Translations under genes and position numbers: made by a program
The notes under the pieces: generated by a model
What the model was told of the DNA's origin: nothing
What the model saw: the letters and a program-made list of their open reading frames with translations, nothing else
The model's database searches: none
Source: Enterocloster lavalensis
GTDB taxonomy: Bacteria > Bacillota > Clostridia > Lachnospirales > Lachnospiraceae
Assembly (NCBI RefSeq): GCF_902364025.1
Contig: NZ_CABJCG010000021.1
Location: forward strand, 1 to 64,000
Direction of reading: 5' to 3'
DNA: 64,000 nucleotides
Shown here: positions 54,482 to 62,105 of the stretch, one piece after another
How the letters are laid out: each line of letters opens with the position of its first letter
Numbering within the stretch: position 1 is the stretch's first letter

Positions 54482-57028
54482 ATGAAAACATTTTTTGAGA
54501 AATATTGGAGAAAAATTCTTGTAATCGGTTTTGGTATTCTTGTAATCATCACGCTTAGTTTCAATGCCATGCTGATCCGTCAGACTGCGTACGAGGAAGG
54601 ATCTCAGCATTTGGATGAGTTATCCGGACAGATTGCCTCCTCCATTGAAAAGCAGTCCCGCGGCCAGTGGAACATGCTGGACGTATTTTACCGGTATTTT
54701 ATAGATTTATCCAGCGACGATTGGACGGTATTGAGCGGTTATATCCAGGATAAAAAGGAGGATTTTGGGTTTGATTCCCTGTGTCTGGTGGATGAGGACG
54801 CAATGTACTACGACAGGGAGAAATCCGTTTCCCTGCTCTCAAACAGGGAGGTTACGGTCAAGCTGCTCACGGACAGGCAGCCTATTATTCTCGACAATAT
54901 GTTCTCGACGGAGGACCAGCTGATCTTTCTGATACCAATCGACCGTCAGGTCATCGGTGAGAAGACATTCTGCGCGTTGGGCGTGGTCTATAACAGCAAA
55001 AATCTGTTTGACATGCTGAATATCCAGGCCTACAACGGGGAAGTAATGATGTACATCACGCGCCAGGACGGTGTTGCGCTTTTCCGCTCCAGCCAGGAAA
55101 ATACCATATCCGGATATAATTTGCTCAACAGTCTGGGGGAGGCTGAGTTTAAGCGCGGCTCCCTTGCCGCGCTCCGGGATCATATCCGGAGCGGCGAGCA
55201 GGAACTGATGACGGTGCACCTGGGGGACCGGGAGTATTATTTAAACCATACGCCGGTGGACGTGGACGACTGGCAGCTGGTCACTATGGTGCCGGTGGAC
55301 GTGGTCAGCGGACGTTTGATGCGGACGTCAATGATTACGTTTCTGTGTATGCTTCTGATCGGCGCCCTGGTTGTGATCGCGTTTGTCCTGATCTATTCGG
55401 ATTCGGCCAGGAAGGTATTGAGAGCGGAGGAGGCGGCGCGCAAGGCGGCGGAGAACGCCAATCAATCGAAAAGCAGGTTCCTTTCCAATATGTCCCATGA
55501 TATCCGGACGCCGATGAACGCCATTATCGGGATGACAAAAATCGCGCAGGAGCATTTAGAGGAACCGGTGAAGGTGAAGGACTGCCTGAAAAAAATCGAT
55601 TTGTCCGGCCGTCTGCTGGTGGGGCTGATTAATGACATTCTGGATATGTCCAAGATTGAAAGCGGTAAAATGGTTCTGAATAACGATACGGCGTCGCTGG
55701 TGGAGCTGATGCAGAACCTGGTGAGCATTACCCAGCCAACAGTCTTTTCTAAAAAGCAGGTATTTAATATCCGGCTGCACAATATCCGGCATGAGCGCCT
55801 GATTTTTGATTCGCTCCGCCTGAATCAGGTCCTGATCAACTTAATGGGCAATGCGGTGAAATTTACTCCCGAAGGGGGCAGCATCAGCCTGGATGTGACA
55901 GAAGAACCCGCAGCGGATGATCAGTTTGTCCACCTCATGTTTAAAGTGGCGGATACAGGTATCGGCATTTCCAGGGAATTTCAGAAGGACCTGTTTTCCT
56001 CGTTTACCAGAGAGCGGGACAGCAAGATCGATAAAATTGAGGGAAGCGGCCTGGGTCTGGCCATAACAAAGATGATTGTGACCATGATGGGAGGCACCAT
56101 CGCGGTCGAGAGCGAACTGGGGCAGGGAAGCGTGTTTACCGTGGAGATGGATCTCCCGGTTGCCGGAGCGCCGGAGGAGATGAAGCTCCCGGCGATCCGC
56201 ATATTGGTAGCGGATGATGATCCGGACACCTGCCGTTCGGCGGCCGGCTATCTGAGGGAGTTGGGCGCAGAGGCGGACGTCGCATACGGGGGCAGGGAGG
56301 CGGTCCAGTTGGCAAGGGCGGCTGCTGAAAATGGAACCGAATATCACATGATCTTTTTGGACTGGCGGATGCCGGATTTGGAGGGAACCGATACCGCAAG
56401 AGAAATTCGGGAGGTGGTAGGCGAGGAGGTTCCGATCCTGATTATCAGCGCCTATGACTGGTCCGGCATAGAAGTGGAAGCAGGGGAGGCGGGCATCAAC
56501 GGATTTATCCAAAAGCCGTTCTTTAAGTCAACGCTCTATCATAGTATTCAGAAATATTATTTCCGCAACGACCTGGAACCGCCAAGGGAGGAGTTGGAGC
56601 AAAACGCGCTGTCAGGCAAACGGCTTCTGCTGGTGGATGACAATGAGATTAATCTGGAGATCGCCCAGGAGATCTTGTCTTATACAGGCGCGGTGGTGGA
56701 CGTGGCGCACGACGGGCAGGAGGCGGTGAAGTGCTTTGAAAATGCGCCGGCCGGTTATTATGCCATGATTTTTATGGATATCCAGATGCCGGTCATGAAC
56801 GGATACGAGGCGACAAAAGCCATCCGTAAGATGGAACGGGCAGACGCGCGCCGGGTGTTGATCTTCGCAATGACGGCGGATGCATTTGCCGAAGATATTG
56901 AGCTGGCCAAGCGCGCGGGGATGAACGCGCATTTTGCCAAACCACTTGATATGACCGCGGTGTTGAAGGAAATCAGAAAAAATACACAGATTGCAGAACA
57001 GAAATGGGGCGAAAATGAAGGATTATAA
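54482..57028 (+). CDS. Hybrid sensor histidine kinase with two receiver domains
   Basis: An 848-residue membrane kinase. Two transmembrane helices (about 11-31 and 280-305) enclose a Cache-like extracellular sensor of about 250 residues. In the cytoplasm come the HisKA domain with FLSNMSHDIRTPMNAIIG (phospho-His near 340), HATPase with LINLMGNAVKFTPEGG (N box), ADTGIGIS and GSGLGLAITK, then receiver 1 (LVADDDPD ... FLDWRMP ... KPF) and receiver 2 (LLVDDNEIN ... FMDIQMPVMNG ... KPL). Phospho-acceptor Asp and Lys are present in both. No DNA-binding response regulator is adjacent, so output is unclear. It overlaps the next gene by 14 bp. Confidence 0.9.
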   Translation: MKTFFEKYWRKILVIGFGILVIITLSFNAMLIRQTAYEEGSQHLDELSGQIASSIEKQSRGQWNMLDVFYRYFIDLSSDDWTVLSGYIQDKKEDFGFDSLCLVDEDAMYYDREKSVSLLSNREVTVKLLTDRQPIILDNMFSTEDQLIFLIPIDRQVIGEKTFCALGVVYNSKNLFDMLNIQAYNGEVMMYITRQDGVALFRSSQENTISGYNLLNSLGEAEFKRGSLAALRDHIRSGEQELMTVHLGDREYYLNHTPVDVDDWQLVTMVPVDVVSGRLMRTSMITFLCMLLIGALVVIAFVLIYSDSARKVLRAEEAARKAAENANQSKSRFLSNMSHDIRTPMNAIIGMTKIAQEHLEEPVKVKDCLKKIDLSGRLLVGLINDILDMSKIESGKMVLNNDTASLVELMQNLVSITQPTVFSKKQVFNIRLHNIRHERLIFDSLRLNQVLINLMGNAVKFTPEGGSISLDVTEEPAADDQFVHLMFKVADTGIGISREFQKDLFSSFTRERDSKIDKIEGSGLGLAITKMIVTMMGGTIAVESELGQGSVFTVEMDLPVAGAPEEMKLPAIRILVADDDPDTCRSAAGYLRELGAEADVAYGGREAVQLARAAAENGTEYHMIFLDWRMPDLEGTDTAREIREVVGEEVPILIISAYDWSGIEVEAGEAGINGFIQKPFFKSTLYHSIQKYYFRNDLEPPREELEQNALSGKRLLLVDDNEINLEIAQEILSYTGAVVDVAHDGQEAVKCFENAPAGYYAMIFMDIQMPVMNGYEATKAIRKMERADARRVLIFAMTADAFAEDIELAKRAGMNAHFAKPLDMTAVLKEIRKNTQIAEQKWGENEGL

Positions 57029-58889
57029 AAAACGCTTTTTCACAGCCTTAGGGCTGCTGGCCGCGGTGGGAGTGCTTGCGGGGTGTTCGGCAAAGGCGGC
57101 CGGCGTTGATGAAAATATGCTGGGAATACCACAGTCCGATCCGGAACGGCTGACCATAACCGTCACCTGCAATTCCAGACTGGATCACTTCGCCGCAGCC
57201 GCAGAGGAGCGGTTTCCGGAGATCAGGCTGGTGCAGGACTGTTATACGGGCCAATATCGAATCAGCGAGCACATTGCCCGCATCGGGCACAATGATTTCG
57301 GGGATATCATCATGGTGAAGGCGGGTCATATTCCCAAAATTGATATGTCCGGTCAGTTGATGGATTTGTCCACCCAGCAATTTCCCGCAAATTTTAACGC
57401 CAACGTGCTTCAGTCGGACTCGGACGGACATATCACCCTGATTCCGGGGCCGTTGAGCTTTAATTGCAATATTTATAATAAAACGCTGTTTGAGGAGAAG
57501 GGGTGGACGGTTCCCGAGGACTACGAAGGGCTTCTGGCCTTAAGCCAGAAAATCGATCAGACCGGAATCCGGGGATTTCGGAACAGCTATTTTGATTCCG
57601 CGTCGCAGAGCTTCCAGATATACCAGTACAGCGTCTTTTCCGCGCTGGACACCCTGACGCAGGTGGAGGGGCAGAACTGGCATAATAAACTCATGGCGGG
57701 GGAAGCGGTCTCCTTAGAGCCCATGGAGACCGCGTTCCAGGACATGCGGCGTTTGATCGATATTGGGGCGGTACGGGTGGAAGATATGAGCGTTCCGTTC
57801 AACGCGAACATGGAGGCGATGGCCGGCCGGGAGGTGGCCATCGGCAGCGGCGAAATCGACCACATCCGGCTGCTGAACACAGGCGGGGATGAATTTTGCT
57901 TCATGCCGCATTTCAGCATGACGGATGGGCGGGGATGGCTTTTAAACCTGGGATACTTTTTCGGGGCGAACAAAGAGCTGAAGCAGCCGGGAAATGAGAA
58001 GAAACAGAAAGCTGTAATGGAGCTTCTGGATTTTATCGCCTCGGAGGAGGGACAGAAGCTTTTGGTGGAGGACGGGCTTGGGATGATGCCCGCCACCCTC
58101 GGAGCTGAGATTCCGGACGATCCGGTGTTGGAGCAGGTCCGCACGCAGATCGAGAGCGGACGCTATATCATGAGGCCCACGTATGATATGTTTACGTCCG
58201 TACTGGGGACAGAGATCGGGGCTTTCATACGGGGGGAGACGGACAGCAAAGCGATTTTGGACCGCTGCAGCCTTATTCTGGAGCAGGGACCTCCGCCGGT
58301 ACAGGCGCTCGGAGAGGCGGAGGCGGATTTCACCATATGGCAGGCGGGCTGTCTGAAAGCGGATGCCCTGCGCGCCGCCGCAGGCACGGATATTGCCATC
58401 GTTGGCGTATCGGAGGTGAACGGTTACGATCCCGCGGGAGGAGTCAGGACAAAGCTTTACAAAGGTCCCGTCACCGAAGATGATATCGCCCGTATGACAC
58501 AGGTTCGGACGGATACGCCGCTCATGAGCATGTCTGTTTCCGTGACAGGAAACGAACTTTTGTCGCTGCTGGAGTATGGCGCAACATCGGAAAAAGAGCA
58601 GCAGGACGGGGCGGTGAGCCGGTTTCATCCGTTTGCCGTTTCCGGTTTAAAGCTCACGTACCATTTGGAGAATGACGAGGGCAAACGTGTTTCGGACGTG
58701 ACAATGGAGGACGGCAGCAAATTGCAGCCGGATGCTCTGTATACCATTTCCTATATCAGGGGAGCCTTCCCGGAGGGGAAATTTGACGGGAAAGAAACCG
58801 GTATTACGATGACGAATGCCTTGAGAGATTATGTGGCGGAAAAAAAGAGTCTGACTCCGGACGAAAAACGTATTCGACTCCGCATGTGA
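57015..58889 (+). CDS. Lipoprotein: solute-binding domain fused to 5'-nucleotidase C-terminal domain
   Basis: A 624-residue lipoprotein with the lipobox LAGCSAK (Cys near 22). Residues about 40-410 resemble a family 1 (sugar-type) extracellular binding protein: LTITVTCNSRLD, ADVIM-like GDIIMVKAGH, and FEEKGWTVPEDYEGLLALSQKI. Residues about 440-620 match the C-terminal substrate-binding domain of 5'-nucleotidases (LKADALRAAAGTDIAIVG ... GGVRTKLYKGPVTEDDI ... PFAVSGLKLTYH ... LQPDALYTISY). The metallophosphatase domain that normally precedes it is missing. Start is ATG 57015 inside the end of the kinase gene, so the two are coupled. I infer that it binds a sugar or nucleoside and presents it to the kinase. 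Confidence 0.75.
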   Translation: MKDYKKRFFTALGLLAAVGVLAGCSAKAAGVDENMLGIPQSDPERLTITVTCNSRLDHFAAAAEERFPEIRLVQDCYTGQYRISEHIARIGHNDFGDIIMVKAGHIPKIDMSGQLMDLSTQQFPANFNANVLQSDSDGHITLIPGPLSFNCNIYNKTLFEEKGWTVPEDYEGLLALSQKIDQTGIRGFRNSYFDSASQSFQIYQYSVFSALDTLTQVEGQNWHNKLMAGEAVSLEPMETAFQDMRRLIDIGAVRVEDMSVPFNANMEAMAGREVAIGSGEIDHIRLLNTGGDEFCFMPHFSMTDGRGWLLNLGYFFGANKELKQPGNEKKQKAVMELLDFIASEEGQKLLVEDGLGMMPATLGAEIPDDPVLEQVRTQIESGRYIMRPTYDMFTSVLGTEIGAFIRGETDSKAILDRCSLILEQGPPPVQALGEAEADFTIWQAGCLKADALRAAAGTDIAIVGVSEVNGYDPAGGVRTKLYKGPVTEDDIARMTQVRTDTPLMSMSVSVTGNELLSLLEYGATSEKEQQDGAVSRFHPFAVSGLKLTYHLENDEGKRVSDVTMEDGSKLQPDALYTISYIRGAFPEGKFDGKETGITMTNALRDYVAEKKSLTPDEKRIRLRM

Positions 58890-58895
58890 CGGAGC

Positions 58896-58938
58896 AAACC
58901 ATGCGATTGTGTGTGTTAAACAATCGCATGGTTTTTTT
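58896..58938. terminator. Bidirectional terminator after the lipoprotein gene
   Basis: A 14-bp perfect stem, AAACCATGCGATTG (58896-58909) with CAATCGCATGGTTT (58921-58934), followed by a run of seven T residues. It separates convergent genes. Confidence 0.92.
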
Positions 58939-58943
58939 ACGCC

Positions 58944-60071
58944 TCACGGCTTCAAAATCACCTTAATACAGTGATCCTCCCTCTTATCAAAAATACTATA
59001 AGCATGCTTCCCTTCCTCCAGTGAAAGCCTGTGGGTAATGATATCTGTGGCGTCGATCTCTCCCTTTTGAATCTTCTCCAACATCAGATCCACATACCGG
59101 GTGGCGGGGCACTGGCCCATTTTCAGGGAGATATTTTTGGAGAAAAAGTTTCCGAGGGGGAAGTTATTATATTTATCGCCGTACACGCCCACCAGGGCCA
59201 CCGTTCCGGCTTTTCGGACGCACTGGGAGGCGGTCTCGATGGCTGATTTGGACCCGCCCTGCAATTTGAGGGCGGTTTCGATTTTCTCCACGACAGAGGT
59301 TTTCCCGTCCAGGCCCACGCAGTCGATAACGGAATGAGCGCCGCCGTGGGTGATTTCTTTTATATATGCCCCGACCTGCTCGTAGTCTTCAAAATTCAGA
59401 GTTTCCACGCCGTAGCCCCGGGCGTGTTCCAGGCGGTAATTCACGTGGTCCACCGCGATAATGCGCCCCGCGCCTTTCAGGATACACCACTTGATGGTCA
59501 TCAGCCCGATGGGCCCGCAGCCCAGCACCACCACGGTGTCCCCTGCCTTCACATTTGCGATTTCGGTTCCCCAGTAGGAGGTGGGCAGGACATCCGTCAC
59601 AAAGAGCACCTGCTCGTCGGTGAGGCCCTCGGGCACTTTTTTCGGCCCAACGTTGGCGTAGGGCACCCGGATGTACTCGGCCTGCCCGCCTGCGTAGTTT
59701 CCGTGGTATTTGCTGTAGCCAAGCAGGCCGCCCGCCTCGCCGTAGTCGTTGGAGTTGTCACACTGGCTGTATTCTCCGCGGCTGCAGAATTCACAATGTC
59801 CGCAGGCCACGGGAAACGGGATCACGACCCGGTCGCCTTTCTTTAAGTTTTTCACGCCTTTTCCGGCTTCCTCCACGATTCCCATGGTCTCATGGCCCAA
59901 AATGTACCCGTCGTACATTCCCTTTACCAGACCGTGCACCAGGTGCAGGTCCGATCCGCAGATGGCCGTGGAGGTGACCTTTACCACCACATCGTCCTCC
60001 TTCTCAATCCCGGGATCTGCCACGTTGCGGCATTCCACTTTTTGTATTCCGTCATATACGATTGCCTTCAT
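58944..60071 (-). CDS. Zinc-dependent alcohol dehydrogenase (MDR family)
   Basis: A 375-residue oxidoreductase. Catalytic zinc ligands are in ICGSDLHLV (Cys near 39) and GHETMG (His, Glu near 61), the structural-zinc cysteines in CGHCEFCSRGEYSQC, and the NAD-binding loop is VVLGCGPIGLM (near 187). The long C-terminal part with the inserted loop around SKSAIETA resembles glutathione-independent formaldehyde dehydrogenases and related threonine/sorbitol dehydrogenases; the substrate is not certain. The ATG has GGAGG about 9 bp upstream on the minus strand. It stands alone. Confidence 0.88.
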   Translation of the reverse strand: MKAIVYDGIQKVECRNVADPGIEKEDDVVVKVTSTAICGSDLHLVHGLVKGMYDGYILGHETMGIVEEAGKGVKNLKKGDRVVIPFPVACGHCEFCSRGEYSQCDNSNDYGEAGGLLGYSKYHGNYAGGQAEYIRVPYANVGPKKVPEGLTDEQVLFVTDVLPTSYWGTEIANVKAGDTVVVLGCGPIGLMTIKWCILKGAGRIIAVDHVNYRLEHARGYGVETLNFEDYEQVGAYIKEITHGGAHSVIDCVGLDGKTSVVEKIETALKLQGGSKSAIETASQCVRKAGTVALVGVYGDKYNNFPLGNFFSKNISLKMGQCPATRYVDLMLEKIQKGEIDATDIITHRLSLEEGKHAYSIFDKREDHCIKVILKP

Positions 60072-60189
60072 TGCAATACCTCCGTTATCATTTGGAACTA
60101 TTATTTGTAGAGGAAAGGAATCTATACCGGACCGGGCGGATTTTGGACAAAGATGCGCGCCGTTTTTTACAGACGAAGTTCTGTTTCGG

Positions 60190-60219
60190 ATGACAATGAC
60201 AGGGACAATATGGTAAAAT
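60190..60219 (+). promoter_or_regulatory. Possible promoter of the two-helix membrane protein gene
   Basis: ATGACA (60190-60195), 18 bp, TAAAAT (60214-60219), 84 bp before the start. Confidence 0.35.
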
Positions 60220-60303
60220 ATTACTGGACTGATTTCATGGCAAGGGCTGATCGGCTTTCATGCAAATGAGGACGGAAAATACAGCGAATAGGAGAACACT
60301 ACT

Positions 60304-61029
60304 ATGTCCCAAAACTTTTTAGAACAGGAATCAACCCGCGCAAACCGCTCCGCCAAAAAACAGGTATTCGGCGGGCTGACCTTATTGGCAGGCCTTCTGG
60401 CTCTGCTTTATGTCCTGATGAAGGATTCATTTGATATGAATGATCCGTCCAGCAGGCAGGTGCTGGTCTATCTGGGGATTCTGGTGGGGGTTATGCTGGT
60501 TGCGGTGGTTGTGAGATTGTTCAAAGCCAGGCGGACGGCCAGGAACGGCGAGAATTTGGCGCTTCCCTTCAATGAGGACACGAAAGAGGCGGTGGCCGGG
60601 CGGATTAACCGGGAGGCCTCGGAGGGCAAGATTCTGGTCGACGAATATATTTATCATTTTGAGGAGGGCAAGAAGCCGTACGGAGAGCGGGTTGTCCTGC
60701 TGCCCTCCTATCTGCTGATTTTTGACGGCAATCTGAAGGTGACGGCGATCCCCAGGGATAAAATCTACTGGATCTGCGCCCAGGTTGGACAAAAAGGGGG
60801 ATCCTTCATCGTGCAGCTGCTGATTTTCACGGAAAAGAAGATTTTCCGGGTGGTTGGAGTCGATGTTGAGCATGTCCAGCGGATTTCCGCACAGATTGAC
60901 CGGTACATACCCAATGTTTTCAGCGATTACGATCCGTTCCAGCTGTCCTATGAGCTGGAAAAGCTTTTTGCCGATAACCGTGAGGAGTTTTTGCGGTTTT
61001 ATGAGAGTGAGAAGGGGAAACGGGCGTAG
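60304..61029 (+). CDS. Two-helix membrane protein of unknown function
   Basis: A 241-residue protein. Two transmembrane helices (about 22-40 and 56-77) are followed by a basic stretch (RLFKARRTAR) and a cytoplasmic domain of about 150 residues. That domain is rich in beta strands (GERVVLLPSYLLIFDG, FIVQLLIFTEKKIFRVVG) and has a helical end (FLRFYESEKGKRA). The layout is like a PH-like or YcxB-like domain attached to the membrane, but I do not recognise the family. AGGAG lies 8 bp before ATG 60304. Single-gene unit ending at a strong terminator. Confidence 0.7.
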   Translation: MSQNFLEQESTRANRSAKKQVFGGLTLLAGLLALLYVLMKDSFDMNDPSSRQVLVYLGILVGVMLVAVVVRLFKARRTARNGENLALPFNEDTKEAVAGRINREASEGKILVDEYIYHFEEGKKPYGERVVLLPSYLLIFDGNLKVTAIPRDKIYWICAQVGQKGGSFIVQLLIFTEKKIFRVVGVDVEHVQRISAQIDRYIPNVFSDYDPFQLSYELEKLFADNREEFLRFYESEKGKRA

Positions 61030-61072
61030 AACGGCGGATATCTGACTGTGATCCCGATGGGATCTGCGCTTC

Positions 61073-61100
61073 AAGGGCGGGGGAGACCCCGCCCTTTTTA
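61073..61100. terminator. Bidirectional terminator
   Basis: AAGGGCGGGG (61073-61082) pairs perfectly with CCCCGCCCTT (61087-61096), with T residues after it. It lies between convergent genes. Confidence 0.9.
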
Positions 61101-61991
61101 AAGAATCGGAATATATAATTTCACTTCATTTTCCGGGTCCTCCACCGCCAGCACCTTCCGCTCATAAACCTCAAAGTCCTCCCGGTCGTCCAGCCGCCGG
61201 CCCGACGACGGCAGCCAGGTGCCGTAAATGTACTGGTAGGTCTGGAGCAGCTTGTCCAGGCTGCCGCGGTGGGTGAAAACGGCGTATTTTCCGGGGCGCA
61301 GGGTGGTATGGGCCAGCGTTTCCGGCAGGTTGCTGAAATCGGGGACAGGGCTTCCCACCATCACGGAGAAGGTCACGTCCCCGTCCTCCGCGTAGACGGT
61401 CTGCCGGGTTTCGCAGATGCTGTAGGCGGTTTCGGTCAGCTCGTAGAGATCCCTGTGAAGGCGCAGAAACTGATCCCACAGCCGGGGAATCCGGTTTTGG
61501 GAAATGGAGGTGGCGCCACGCAGACCGGCTATTTTGATTTCCTCCGTCATCTGAAGGATTTCCGGGGAATGGGAAATGCCGGCGGCGATATGGGGGACGT
61601 CCACGGGCAGCAGCCGGGGCTTGGCCGTTGCCACCAGGTCCAGGCCCGCTTTGCGGTAGTCCGCCGGGGTGGTTTTAAACGCCGCCTTGAAGGCCCGGCT
61701 GAAGGCTTCGGGCGACTGGAAGCCGCTTTCCAGGGCGATGTCGATGATCCGCCGGTCGGAGCTTACGAGCTGCCGGGCGGCCCGATAGAGCCTGCGGCGG
61801 CTGATATAGCGGCCCACCGGCTCGCCCAGCACGGCGGAGAACATCCGCGTCATGTGGTAATAGGAGTACCCCATTTCCCTGGACACGTCGCCCAGGTCAA
61901 TATTTTCATCCAGATGTGTTTCGATGTATTCGATTGCCCGCTCAAGCGGGGTCAGATGGCTCAATCCGCCGCCTCCCTTCTCCATTAACAT
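61098..61991 (-). CDS. AraC-family regulator with GyrI-like effector domain
   Basis: A 297-residue regulator. The double helix-turn-helix of AraC proteins is N-terminal (AIEYIETHLDENIDLGDVSREMGYS; IDIALESGFQSPEAFSRAFKAAFKTTPADYRK, to residue about 112). The C-terminal half (about 140-297) has the GyrI/BmrR-like small-molecule-binding pattern (LRPGKYAVFTHRGSLDKLLQTYQYIYGTWLP and a final FEVYERKV). It is the Rob/SoxS-like arrangement that senses hydrophobic compounds. It is divergent from the UvrA-like gene, 114 bp apart, which it may control. Starts at 61991 or 61985. Confidence 0.9.
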   Translation of the reverse strand: MLMEKGGGGLSHLTPLERAIEYIETHLDENIDLGDVSREMGYSYYHMTRMFSAVLGEPVGRYISRRRLYRAARQLVSSDRRIIDIALESGFQSPEAFSRAFKAAFKTTPADYRKAGLDLVATAKPRLLPVDVPHIAAGISHSPEILQMTEEIKIAGLRGATSISQNRIPRLWDQFLRLHRDLYELTETAYSICETRQTVYAEDGDVTFSVMVGSPVPDFSNLPETLAHTTLRPGKYAVFTHRGSLDKLLQTYQYIYGTWLPSSGRRLDDREDFEVYERKVLAVEDPENEVKLYIPIL

Positions 61992-62105
61992 TCTATCCTT
62001 CTATCATGCCGAAATCAACAAAAAATATCATGAATGCGCCGCCTTACTATGTTATGCTGTAACGTACAGCTGACCAATCAGAATAAAGAAATGAGGTATA
62101 GACGG

